A DNA stretch of 64,000 nucleotides from Cycas panzhihuaensis (Eukaryota; Cycadophyta): assembly GCA_023213395.1 (NCBI GenBank), contig CM041465.1:229965741-230029740 (forward strand). Reading direction: 5' to 3'. The translations under genes and the position numbers were made by a program. Each line of letters begins with the position of its first letter. Positions within the stretch are counted from its first letter, which is position 1. The notes below the pieces were generated by a model, which was not told the DNA's origin, did no database searches, and saw nothing but the letters and a program-made list of their open reading frames with translations. Shown here in pieces: positions 54,132-64,000 of the stretch.

Positions 54132-55275
54132 TGATCTGTTTTCAGATCTTTAATTTCATAATACTCTTAAAATGCCTTGTTTTTCATGTTTGTAACCTTT
54201 ATTTAGTAGAAAAATGCCATTGAGATGCTTAAAAAATGTAAAAAAATATGCAACTAAGTGGACTACAAGTGCAACCAAGTGGACTACAAGTGCAAGTAAG
54301 TACAACTGGGTGGTCTACAAGTGCAACCAAGTGACTACAAGTGTAACCAAGTGGACTACAAGTGTAACTAAGTACAACCGGGTGGTCTACAAGTGCAACT
54401 GAGTAATCTACAAGCGTAACTACAAGTGCAACCAATGCAAACTGTGGAAAATAGAAAATAGAAAAACCAAAAAATGACAGTGATTTTGATGGGGAAAATA
54501 GAGTCCATTTTATACAAAATTTTAGGAGGACATTCTTACATGTGTCGTCTATGCAATAAAAGAGAAAAACCCCTTGATTAAATGGATTTAAGTGGGTTTT
54601 TTTAAAACCGTTTATGAATTCATTGAAGAACTAAAAATAGAAAAAACCGTTGATGAAGAAACTACATACCACAGGGTTTTAAAACTATGAGATTTCTTCA
54701 CAGAAGACATGGAAGGATACCCAACAACCATAAATGTAGTAAGAGGAGTAAGATTCAAGGAAAGTTGATCCAAAATAACTTTCCAAAAAGAAAGAACAGC
54801 TCTAAGACAGAAAATCTACAAGGAGAGAAAGAAGAAACGGAAGTGCAAACATAAATATACAGAAGGAGCGACAGAACAACGCCCAGATCTATTTGTGGGG
54901 GTAGTGAAGGAGCCCAAGAAGGCATAGTTACAGCCGGGGGAAGAAAACAAATAGCCACAATAGTCCAAGGAAGATACGCTAATGGAATTCGTCTCCAAGA
55001 AAAGGGTTTTTTTGGTTATCGAAAACCAAAACTTCATGCATAGTTTGTTGGCAGTGGTTCCAAAGAATGTATAGCAGCCTAGAATGCACCTAACACTCAT
55101 TTCTTCTCTCCCAATTTACTATAACAGTCCTATGCATGCTCAATAGAGCACAAACATAAGGAATTTTATAAGAAAAATTTTAAATATCTTCAAATTAATA
55201 TAATATTATTGTAAATTTATTTTGGATTTGTTTCAATTGGATTAAGTATTTACTTTTCCATTTAAATTCAGATCA
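54132..55275 (+). repeat. Element I 3' LTR with expanded internal minisatellite
   Basis: It starts TGATCTGTTTTCAGATC and ends CAGATCA, then AGAAG. It is about 130 bp longer than the 5' LTR. Most of the excess comes from more copies of a CTACAAGTGCAACCAAGTGG-type unit at 54250-54435. Short open frames at 54214-54435 are by-products of that repeat. Confidence 0.93.
54250..54435 (+). repeat. Minisatellite inside element I 3' LTR (about 20-bp units)
   Basis: Units built on 'CAAGTGGACTACAAGTGCAA' and the variant 'GGGTGGTCTACAAGTGCAAC' repeat about eight to ten times with small length changes. The same unit types occur in only about three copies in the 5' LTR. LTRs are identical at insertion, so the difference arose afterwards, or reflects recombination with another copy. 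Confidence 0.85.
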
Positions 55276-55280
55276 AGAAG

Positions 55281-57012
55281 TGGGTTTGTTATTAGCTTAA
55301 CTATGATGAAGCATAGCCTTAAGCTTATTGTATTCCTCCTAATCATGAGTATCTCTCTAGTGATCAGAGCTCCAAGGTGCTTTCTTATGAGGAGTGTTTA
55401 GGGTTTGGCCCATTTTTTATTCAGTAAATTGGATGACCCTTACTTCCTTCTTAACTTCATATGTAAGAGTAGAGTCAATATACAATTTGGTATTGATTAA
55501 CCTCTTAAGGGCCTAGATGGTAAAAGTAAGATGATCATATGTATGATCACTCTAAGGTACTTTGGATTTCATTGAATGGCTAGGTTTGTCTTTAGAGGTA
55601 AGAAGTTTAGTTAGCTTCTTAGCCCCCAACTAGATTTTAAATGACTCGAAAGCAAGGCATTTCTCAATTTCATCCTTATATGATGTGGGTATTAACTTAA
55701 TAATTTCCAAGTGGACTTAGCGTCTGAAGGCACTAATCAATAATTCATAATGTAAATCATCATCTAAGGGGGTCTAAGATGCATGGACTAGGTCTTAGAA
55801 ATGATAAACGAAGTTGTAGGAAGACTGCTCCACTCCTTACTTGATGGACAATAAGGCTTTAATCCCATTATCAAAAGGATAAGTAACATTAAAGTAACTA
55901 ATAAAAGTATCAATTAGTTGTTGGAAAAAATAGATAGATATAGGCTTTAATCAATAGAACCACTTCAAGGCATTGCCTTAAAGAGTCTTGGGAAAGAGTC
56001 ACATCATCACGTAATTATAGGATAGATAGTCAATATATATGAAAGTAAAGGCTTGGACATGGGTTGTTGCATCCTACGTTGATTCATCTATGAACTTAGG
56101 TAGTTTGGGAACAAAGGGAGGAAGCATGGAAAGAAAGATCTCTTATGGAAAGAGACTTTCATAGTCTACATATAACTTCTTAGCCCATAGTAATAAGGAT
56201 GATTGAGGTATTTTTTAGGCGTGATCCTGATATCTCATTACCTCAACATGAGTGGGATACATAGCATAGGAAGGACATAGATGAGATTCTACGAGTCTAG
56301 AGTAAGGTGTGGTGGGAATGTGGGAAGTAAATATCCACTATAGGATGAAATTCCCTAATTAATGAGATGTGTGGGAAGCATATGACCCATAGTTAGAAGG
56401 TTGGTCTAAGTAACCTTAATACTTTACTGTAGGTGTTGGGCCATAAGAGGTAGTTGGGCCTTACTAACATTGCAAAACATGAAACTATAGAACTTATTAT
56501 CCTATGTCCGACATGTAAGAAGGTTGCATGGGATAGGTGTGTGAGGATGGTTGAGGGCCAAAAAGTCAAGCAAGAGGTTCATGTATATAAGTGAGTTGAG
56601 TAAAATGGTTATGTTGTGAGGGGTGACCACCTCTAATAAATAAATTATTACCTCCAGGTGATACAAGCATATGGTCTCCTTACTCATGGGTAGTGATGTA
56701 TAAGTGGGCTTGAGTCAAGGTAATAAGGCCTACAACTTGCTTAAAGGGATATGTTATTGCAGAAGGGGGGTGTGCTACAAATGCTTCATGCCCCTTATCA
56801 TGAAGGATGGGTCTCTTATGATCTATGTAATTGGTGTGTAAAGGCATGGGAACTCCTTCAAAAGGTACATTTTGAAATGGCTGAAGTGTTTCTCTCATAG
56901 GGACTTCATACAATAGTGGTTCTTCTTCATACTTAAAGGTTTTGTTAATGTTAGGAGTCTTGATAGGAGTATCAAGATTAGTGATTAAGGTTTCATACCC
57001 CTTATAAAGCAT
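55281..57012 (-). pseudogene. Element H gag region, broken
   Basis: The minus strand between the protease side (left, across element I) and the primer site (right) is the place of element H gag. A frame at 56680-57012 starts MLYKGYETLITNLDTP and is proline- and charge-rich, as in the N-terminal part of Tat-type gag. Further left, capsid-like sequence is broken by stops. I cannot point to a zinc knuckle. The assignment rests mainly on position. Confidence 0.5.
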
Positions 57013-57276
57013 AAGAGTAGTGGCATGAAAATAAGAGGATAGACCTTAAGGAGAAAGTCCTAAAATCACCTAAGGTAGGTATAAAAGGGATCCATAAAGA
57101 ATGTAAATGAAAATATGGAGGATGTATAAATGGAATACAAGGGATAAAGGAATTAGGTTTATGAAGGAGGCTCATTCAAGATAAATGATGAAATATGACA
57201 AAGTGGGTAGATGGGTATCTAATGAGTGAATTAATCAATAAGAGAAGTTAATGAGCAACTACAAAGTTTTAGTAAC

Positions 57277-57294
57277 TCCCCATTATAGTCACTA
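57277..57294 (-). other. Element H primer-binding site (Tat type)
   Basis: The minus strand reads TAGTGACTATAATGGGGA, matching 13 of 18 positions of the TGGCGACTCCACTGGGGA primer site known from Tat/Ogre elements. Nearly all mismatches are the transition type seen elsewhere in the window. It predicts that the LTR begins three bases to the right, where TGGTTCC gives the expected TG. Confidence 0.6.
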
Positions 57295-58618
57295 AAATGG
57301 TTCCAAGACTCAAGATAAATCACTTATGAAAGATTGTATGTAATTGAATACAAAGGTGATATGTTTCAAGAGGGAACCTTATCCCTCTTAAGGAAAAGGG
57401 ATGACTCTCCAAATGTATGTTGAGCAAGTAAGAAAAGGAAATCAAAATTATTATTTGTCTATTCTACCATGTACAAAATAAACTTAAATACATAAACAAC
57501 AAACCTAGATCAAGAGATGAATACAATCAATCCAAATTAAGTAATCCACATAAATAAGAGCCCCTTTAGCTTAAGGAAGAGATTAAATAACCTCCCAAAG
57601 TGTGAGAGGATTAATAGAGGACATTGCCCTAAAATAACTGACCTAGGTTTTCTTGTCTATCTACCCCTCATTGTCTTTCTAAAGGTAATGCCCTTACTTA
57701 TACCACTATGCCAGTCAAAAGGTAAAGAATATATATTAATCTAGTTAAAGCATGAGAGGAATGATAAGCACAAGGACCTAGGAGATGTCAAACCTTAGAT
57801 TAATGACTCTATTGAGGATTAGTTTCTAGGGACTCTCTCACCTAGTAATGATCTACTAATAAGGATAGATGGCCAAGGGATGCTTGTATCTAATTCAAGT
57901 GGGTTCTTACAAAACATCTAATTTTAATGGGTCCTTGTATTTAGAGGTGAATACAAAAGAAGAGAAATGACCACTCTCGACCCTAAGTATGATGGGAAGC
58001 TAATAGCTTTGGTATTTAAAGCACAGTCATATAAATAATCCTAAAGAAAAGGAAGTTTATATATAGAGGATATTAAGTCTTAGTTGATTAAAAATCCCTT
58101 AACAATGGGAGGAATTTATCTATAAGAGAGGACAAGCTTGTATATTAGGGATGTCAAGTCCCAGCTAATCAAATGAGTCCTAAATGAAGGGATAAGAGCT
58201 AATTTAGGGGTGCCACACAAGGAGCAAACCAAAACCAAATCTTAAGTGTAGATCTAGAATGTACTTTTATTTTTAGTACAAATAACAAATAGTAATTAAT
58301 CTAGTTAAGTACTAAAAATAATTAACTTAATTTGATATGACTCTACCTAATGCAACTTATATATTTATTCTCTTTTATTTTGTTAATTTAAAATAAGATC
58401 TAATTATGCTCAACACACCTCTAAAAGGAAAATAAAGGCTTCTTTTAATGCTCTTACATTTATCATGGTTATTTTTTTCTTCTTTTAATAAAAAGGAGAT
58501 AACCTTTTAAAGTAATTATCAAATCAAGAAATCTAAATAACCCAAAAATACCAAAGAGATGCTTCCTTTATTCTTTCCCTTTTTCTTTTTGTATATTTTT
58601 TAATTAAAAGAAGAGCAA

Positions 58619-58638
58619 GGGGGGTTGGGGGGGGGGGG
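58619..58638 (+). other. Long G tract (G6-TT-G12)
   Basis: Two G runs of 6 and 12 bases are separated by TT. In form it resembles the polypurine tract of element D, but no LTR start or pol end is recognisable beside it. It has G-quadruplex potential on the plus strand. Confidence 0.7.
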
Positions 58639-59028
58639 ATAATAGGTAAGTAAAGGCTTACTTTGTAATCCTTTATTTTTAGGAGTCCTCAAATGATGGC
58701 TTCACCAACTAGATAATGATCAATGTTAATAGGATAGATGTACTCACTATTGTACACGTTAGAACCAATATAATGGAAGGACTAAAGTAGAAATAATTTG
58801 AAATAAGTCTCTCTCTCATAATCTCGATAGTATTTCTGTTGCACTTGGAGGATTATAGAAGAATAAGGAGAGGGGTAAAAGAGATTAAAACCCTATGGAG
58901 GAAGGGTTTAAGCTTCTTATCTTGTACTCTCAAGATAAGCCATTCACCTCCTAAGAGATCTCCTTAGTAGTAAGGCTAGATGTATGGATTTCTTCTAGGT
59001 TATGAGTAGGAACTTGAAAGCTTGAGAT

Positions 59029-59182
59029 TTCCCCACTCTTAAGTAGAAGCTAAGAAGATAAACTAACTCTCTTCAAGTAAAGATATCATAAGAGAATTAT
59101 TTAAATCTTAAGAGTTCCCCACTCTTAAGTAGAAGCTAAGAAGATAAACTAACTCTCTTCAAGTAAAGATATCATAAGAGAA
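59029..59182. repeat. Perfect 68-bp direct repeat (86-bp period)
   Basis: The 68 bases at 59029-59096 (from TTCCCCACTC to ATAAGAGAA) recur without a single difference at 59115-59182, with 18 bp between. The absence of any substitution in otherwise decayed DNA suggests a recent tandem duplication, or an assembly artefact. Confidence 0.9.
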
Positions 59183-60807
59183 GTCTAGTCTATGTTGTAA
59201 AACTAACTTAAACTAGAAGCTAACTACTAGCTTAATAAGAAAGTAACAAAAACTAGAAATGGAACATATCAACTTACCCACAAGAAAATATCCACTTAAG
59301 GAGAGTATTAGAATGTGCCTCAAATCAATGCATTGGCTCTCTAAACTCTTCAATCCAAAGCTCCCAACAGGTCATAAGAGGTAAAGGAACAAGTCTTGAG
59401 AGAAGAGATAGAGTAAGAATGAAGGGCAATATATAAAGAAGAAGGAGAGATTTGAAGAAGATATATCCAAAAGAAGAAAGAGTATGAAGTTGAGTGTGAG
59501 TAGCCCCAAGTCTTCAATTCCTTTAGTTAATAGCTAGAGATTAGATATTAAACAAGCTTCTCTAAGGTGTAAGTAAAGGTCACAAGGGTTGAGTCCAAAA
59601 TCCAACATTACTTCATTTCTTAAAATGTTCTTCCCACCTTTGTGAAGAAAATAAATGGATTTTTATAAGGAAAAAGGGAGGGAGAGAGGGCATAAAACCA
59701 TGGAAAGATAAGGGCATAGTTTCCAAGAAACCAATGTCTAGACGATGGAAAAAAATGGCTTGTTATTATATATTTCTTTTGTGTGGGAATACGAAAAATG
59801 TAACTTACAATGAAAAATATAAGTTGTAACAAAAAAATATGAGCTAAAAAGTACAAAAAATGTGAGATACATACAAGTCACATTTTACAGTATAAATAAA
59901 TCACATTATAAGAAGTAGATCATATTTTTTGGTAGGCCCAAAAAATATGACCTATAATAAAAAATATGACCTATAAGAAGAGACCAAAAACATGAGATGT
60001 TGATAGGAAAATCAAGGAAAATAGGACAATGTCTACTAAAAAATCAAAATATGAAGCCAACAAAGGAGTATACAAAAAAATGAGTAAAAAAGTAAAACTT
60101 ATTAAGTGAAAGTAAATGTCAAAAAAGTATATCATGAAGGCAAGGCTACATTTTGGGTGAAGTTGGAATAAGCCACTTTTATTAAGTACTTTTATGATCT
60201 TTGCATCATAGGTAATATTGATCAAGCATAATCGTGATCAATATGAAATCATTCAACTATTATACCAAGTAGTCTATTAAATTACCATGTAAGCATGCAA
60301 TTAAGCCTCAACAATAAATAGAATAAGGCACAAGACTTGGTCAATGTCAATAGAAGGTGTAGTTAGTTGAAATAATAACTTATAGATCATTAAAGTTTTG
60401 GTACTTTCTATTTATATTAAATACCCCCTATATTAGATTAATACAACAAGCATTGGTTGTAATAGAGATGAGTATAATGTAGCCTAATCTAGGTCTATAT
60501 CTAGATATACTTAAAATAACAATTGAAGGGGTCACACTACCAAAGAAACCCATCTCGTCTAGGAAAGGAAAAAAGAAAAAGAAGTGATCCACAACTTATG
60601 GGTGATAACTTGTCTTAAGATTTGTCACTTTTAAAATATAATCATAATGATTAGGGATGGATTAGTGGATGGGGTATTTTATTTTAGTGATGTTGCTCTA
60701 TTTTTGCCTTATGATATATAGATATTTGCAATATGATCCTTATGTTTTCTATCTAAGGAGTATAGTTTTTAGACATGGGGTTGGTGAAGCACTTAGATGC
60801 CCCTTTT

Positions 60808-60814
<7 letters not shown>

Positions 60815-60902
<88 letters not shown>

Positions 60903-60913
60903 TATATATATTT
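60815..60913. repeat. (TA)n microsatellite
   Basis: About 95 bp of TA dinucleotides with a single GA interruption near the right end. It extends an open frame (60669-60917) that is otherwise without similarity, so that frame is not called as a gene. Confidence 0.95.
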
Positions 60914-60985
60914 CTAATTAATAGAATCATCTAGTCTCTTTTATTCTTTCTCTTTCTCTCAAAATAAGATGATTCTATTAATTGG
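60914..60985. repeat. Inverted repeat, 19-bp arms
   Basis: CTAATTAATAGAATCATCT at 60914-60932 is complementary to 60967-60985 in 18 of 19 positions, around a 34-base pyrimidine-rich loop. It sits directly beside the TA array and could extrude as a hairpin. It may be a fold-back remnant within the presumed leader of a second J copy. Confidence 0.85.
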
Positions 60986-61195
60986 AACTATTATATATTA
61001 TTATAACAAAATTATAGGTGAAAAATATTATTTCCCTTCATCCCCATAAGTGATATAATATATTATCCTAAGAGTATATAAGGTTGAACAAGAAGCTATA
61101 AAAGACATATCAATATATTCCCTTGGGCTATAATATAAAACAAAAAAGATCATCTACCTAAATGGGCTAATGCATATCTAGTGAAATATGTTGGA

Positions 61196-61207
61196 GCACT
61201 GATACCA
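61196..61207 (-). other. Primer-binding site left of J LTR
   Basis: The minus strand reads TGGTATCAGTGC, 11 of 12 matches to the initiator-Met site, two bases from the LTR end. It points to an element interior extending to the left (60986-61195 would be its leader), distinct from the J interior on the right. Confidence 0.75.
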
Positions 61208-61209
61208 AA

Positions 61210-61652
61210 TGTAGGATTTTAAGGATTGAATTGGAACTTTGAAGCAACAAGAATTCATAATATGCAACCCTTCCTAATGTCAGTTTGAATTCATAAGAAA
61301 GATAACAAAATATCAAGTAGAATTGGTCTATCTTGATCTTGAAATTTTATTCATTCAAAATGACCTTCTAATTATCTCTCCATTATTTACAATACATATG
61401 ATACACCTTAATACATAAATTAGTTTAGTAACGATCAATAATAGAATCCATAAGAGTGACACTTGTCACATCCCTATTTAGGACCTTGATAACTCCCATG
61501 ACACATGTTATAATTTCATTTAGAACTTTAGTAACTCCTATGACTCATGATATCATCCTTGATGACTCACATATGGGTTTATGCTCACATGAATTTATTT
61601 ACATATGAATTCATCTATATACAAATTTATCCATATATGAGCATTAATTCCA
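61210..61652 (-). repeat. Copia LTR shared by element J and a left neighbour copy
   Basis: The bounds are set by a primer site on one side and a polypurine tract on the other. The LTR reads TGGAATTAATGC at its start and CCTACA at its end on the minus strand, with TG...CA termini. It holds repeated ACATATGAATTCAT-like words near 61565-61640. No second copy is present in the window, so the call rests on these flanking signals. Confidence 0.7.
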
Positions 61653-61654
61653 AT

Positions 61655-61668
61655 ACTCCCCCTTCATA
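61655..61668 (-). other. Element J polypurine tract
   Basis: The minus strand reads ATGAAGGGGGAGTAT directly before the TG of the LTR. This is the classic copia-type polypurine tract and identifies the LTR as the 3' LTR of element J. Confidence 0.75.
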
Positions 61669-61679
61669 TGATCAACTAA

Positions 61680-63450
61680 ATTTATTAGAATAGCCTACTA
61701 GCAATGTATCAAGCCTCATTTTTCATTTCCATTTTCCCTTTATATTAGGCAACTAAGCTTACTCAATGGTCTTTATATACCATTTAGGAAACTTGATGGA
61801 TGGAATTGCCTCAGGTTTTGATTGTGTCTCTTATGTGTTTTAAAAAAATTCCTCTTTAATTTCTTTCTCCTTTGGCTTAGTCTTTAGCTTGGCAACCTAA
61901 TCACTCAAAGAATTTAATTTAGCATGTTCCTTAATTTGCTTCCCTTTGTCTTATCAAATCTTCTAGATGTTTAGATCTTAACACTGATCTATCTCCTACT
62001 TATCAACTTCCTTAAAGATGACATCTGTAAATTGTTTGTCATCTTCTTCAAAGATAACCTCTTAAGTTGTATGAACTTTTCTAGTTGTCAACACGTATAT
62101 CTAGTATGCTTTATTCTCTCCATTGTACCTAATAAGAATGCCTTTCAAGCTTCTATTAACTACTTTTTAATGTTAATCTTTAGAATTTTGCATATGTGTT
62201 CTGCTTTTAAAGACTCTGAGATGACTAACTACAAGATTCTAATTTGACCATGCTTCTTTAGGTGTTTTGTCTTGTATAACTTTAGTTATACTCCTATTGG
62301 ATAGGTAAGCTATTGTATTGACTATTTTTACTTAAAAGACTTTTGAAGGATTCTTGGCCTTCATCAACATCTTAACCTTTTTTATCAACATCTTGTTTGT
62401 TCTCTTTGCTAACATGTCTAGATAAGAACAATATGAAGATGTCAATTATATGATGCCTTAGTTCTTATAAAACTAGACAAGGATTTTGGAGGTAAATTAT
62501 CCCCTACTATCTCACCTTAGTACTTTGATTTTCTGTCCACTTTCATTTTAAACTCCTTAAAAATCTCAAACACTTGAGACTTCTCCTTTAATGGATAAAT
62601 CAAAATTTTCCTATAATAGTCATTAATGAAGGTTAGGAGATAGTTTGCATCTCCAAGCAAAGTGTTCAATATAGGACCATATATGTTTGAGTGTATCAGA
62701 CTCAACTTTTTAGTTACCTTGTTCTTTGAAAATTTTTCCTTTTGCTGCTTTTCATTGATACAAAAATCATAAGTGCATTTCAATGCTTTTAGTTTTGGAA
62801 GCCCATGTACCATCCTTAGTATATTCATCAATCAAAGGCTAGTGTAATCTAAATAACCCATTCTTCTATGCCATAATTAATATTTATAAGAAACATTAGC
62901 AGATAAGGCTTTTTGGTTTATAGATTTACCTAAAAGTTGATATAAAGTACCATCTTTTATACCCTTCACAATAATTTTACCTTTCTCATTTTGAATAATG
63001 GCTTAACCATCTTTAAAGAGCACACTCAACTTATTGTCTTTAATCTGACTAATTAAAATTAAATTTACTTTTAGCCCTAGTACATACAATACATTTTTAA
63101 AGTAATGATTTTCTCCATAAAGAGTAATAAATGGGACCATCCCTATCCATTCTATCTTAAGTATCACATTATTTTCTAATGTAACAGGATGGCTAGCTAT
63201 TTCCCATATATGCCTAAACCATTCAAGCCTACTAATTAGATGTTTAGAGGTACCTAAATCTATGTACCATGCATCTCTAGAATTATTCTAAGTAGCTGCT
63301 AAGAAGAGCTTGTTGCTAATTTGAGATGAATTAGATGCCTCAAACATACCATTTCCTTAATCTTTATTTCTCTTTAGATTAATCTATAATAATTTATAGT
63401 ATCTTTTGATATGTTCTAGTTTCTTACAATAATAGCAAGTTCTCTGAGGC
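61680..63450 (-). pseudogene. Element J gag-pol remnant (zinc knuckle, protease, integrase)
   Basis: On the minus strand the knuckle near 63404-63445 reads CYYCKKLEHIKRYY, with the last Cys changed to Tyr. Protease follows near 63260 (DAWYIDLGTSKHL, where D-S-G is D-L-G). The pre-integrase region comes next, then an open integrase piece at 62517-62831 (SLIHSNIYGPI, then a worn DDYSR as NDYYRK). The integrase tail near 62100-62330 (KTKHLKKHGQ, KAFLLGT) matches the copia 'N-K-T-P-E-E-A-W' and 'F-L-G-Y' blocks. Stops are frequent, and RT is absent. Confidence 0.8.
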
Positions 63451-63858
63451 ATTTTAGTTGGGTGGGAAAACAAACTTCTTCCACTTATTTTTAATACAAA
63501 GCATAGCAAAAACACTCAAAACATAGTGGGCATTTAAATAGCCCTTAGATAACACATACTTATTTTATTAATCAATAGTGATAAAAGATCCCCTAGCCAC
63601 TACACAAAGTGCTAGTAAATTATTTTAAAAATATTAGAAACCACACAAGGAGTTAGAATCAACTCATACGATCATAACCATTATAAAGATCACTAAAACT
63701 TATAATAGAGAAGTGCTTTTAATTTAGCCAAACAACCCTCCTATAACTTAGAAAATGACTACAAATAGGTCATACTTTGAAATATCTTTATAATCTAATT
63801 GTATTTAAAACTACAATTGCATCTTAGTGGCACTTGTTGGTCATGATCTTAATTTGTA
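63451..63858. other. AT-rich DNA, no gene recognised
   Basis: This lies between the truncated J gag and the terminal minisatellite. No open frame or motif was seen. Confidence 0.5.
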
Positions 63859-64000
63859 ATCATGACCCAATTACACCCTTGCTTATAATCATGACTTGGT
63901 TCTACTTTCAATTATGATCATGACTTGATCATACTTCCTATTGCAATCATGACCTGGTCACACTTCTAACTATGATCACAGCCTAGTTATACTTTAACTA
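63859..64000. repeat. 29-bp minisatellite, continues past window end
   Basis: The word ATCATGAC (last copy ATCACAGC) recurs at 63859, 63888, 63917, 63946 and 63975, exactly 29 bp apart each time, with diverged spacers such as TTGGTTCTACTTTCAATTATG. The units differ at several positions, so it is an old tandem array. The regular period without unique spacers excludes a CRISPR array. Confidence 0.9.

Larger units (their letters stand above)
48383..55275 (+). mobile_element. Element I: full-length Ty3/gypsy, best preserved in window
   Basis: LTRs at 48383-49396 and 54132-55275, a perfect primer site, a single long gag-pol frame and a clear polypurine tract make a complete element of 6.9 kb. The 5-bp duplication AGAAG lies directly outside both ends (48378-48382 and 55276-55280). 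The LTRs are the most alike of any pair here, so it is probably the youngest insertion. It splits element H between protease and gag. In-frame stops throughout make it non-autonomous today. Confidence 0.95.
44050..57297 (-). mobile_element. Element H: Tat/Ogre-like Ty3/gypsy, interrupted by element I
   Basis: The minus strand carries a gypsy polyprotein whose motifs resemble the Tat lineage. Integrase is followed by TPYSLVYG-EAVLP-type sequence and a distinctive C-terminus, and the protease reads DKGSSINVIPL. The primer site at 57277 resembles the TGGCGACTC...GGGGA type used by Tat elements rather than initiator Met. Gag lies at 55281-57012, and pol at 44050-47860, on the other side of insert I. 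No chromodomain was seen. The 5' LTR should begin at 57298; no complete 3' LTR is found at the left end. Confidence 0.75.
57298..60814 (-). other. Presumed element H 5' LTR and unassigned AT-rich DNA
   Basis: The left edge should be the inner end of the H 5' LTR, but no second copy exists in the window to show how far it extends. The region holds a G-rich run at 58619, a recent tandem duplication at 59029-59182 and an A-rich stretch around 59770-60010 in which 'aaaaatatgacctataa'-like words recur. No protein-coding frame with recognisable similarity was seen. Confidence 0.4.
61210..63450 (-). mobile_element. Element J: truncated Ty1/copia element
   Basis: The 3' LTR, polypurine tract, integrase, protease and zinc knuckle lie on the minus strand in copia order. 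RT and RNase H, which should lie between integrase and the 3' LTR, are not recognisable and seem deleted. The gag N-terminus is also missing at the right, where the sequence turns into unassigned DNA and a minisatellite. Confidence 0.75.

Noticed and set aside
54214-54435. Open frames rich in Thr, Ser, Cys and Lys on both strands
   Set aside because: They are by-products of the LTR minisatellite.
63859-64000. Regular 29-bp spacing suggesting a CRISPR array
   Set aside because: The whole 29-bp unit is repeated without unique spacers, there are no cas genes, and the context is a plant-type genome.

Overview
This window looks like heterochromatic nuclear DNA from a land plant with a large, repeat-rich genome. 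The basis is layer on layer of decayed Ty3/gypsy LTR retrotransposons (several chromodomain-bearing, one Tat/Ogre-like), one Ty1/copia relic, one LINE relic, very long AT microsatellites, strong AT bias and CpG loss. A gymnosperm is plausible, but the sequence alone does not settle the species. No intact host gene, tRNA or rRNA was recognised. Nearly all long open frames over 9.0-10.9 kb and 15.4-18.4 kb are (TA)n/(TG)n artefacts.

Layout, left to right. 1-655: flank with a minus-strand gag-like scrap. 661-6294: gypsy element A (+), full length, 5-bp TSD TCTAG. 7500-8661 and 19393-21250: two halves of gypsy element C (+), split by element B. 8662-19392: gypsy element B (-), whose LTRs each carry a kilobase-scale AT microsatellite. 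21260-22240: LINE reverse-transcriptase relic (+). 22745-23400: CpG-retaining, GC-richer island of unknown nature. 23400-27600: AT-rich DNA with a tandem repeat at 26.7-27.1 kb. 27600-38060: gypsy element E (-), split by gypsy element D (-, 27792-33555) and by the small non-autonomous LTR element F (-, 34536-37171). 38096-43815: truncated gypsy G (+). 44050-57297 and beyond: Tat-like element H (-), split by gypsy I (+, 48383-55275), the best preserved element, with TSD AGAAG. 57298-60815: presumed H 5' LTR and unassigned DNA. 60815-61209: TA array, hairpin and a primer-binding site. 61210-63450: copia element J (-). 63859-64000: 29-bp minisatellite running off the window.

The insertion order can be read directly. 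B lies inside C, D and F inside E, and I inside H. For D and F, removing the insert plus one target-site copy leaves the host element's reading frame uninterrupted, which supports the boundaries independently. The coding regions are pseudogenes. They decay mainly through C-to-T/G-to-A changes that create stops at Gln, Arg and Trp codons, as expected of heavily methylated retrotransposons. I found no convincing novel functional system. The most useful oddities are the microsatellite-bearing LTRs of B, the CpG-rich island, the PBS-LTR-PPT arrangement of J, the non-autonomous element F and the frameshift-free but stop-riddled frame of I.
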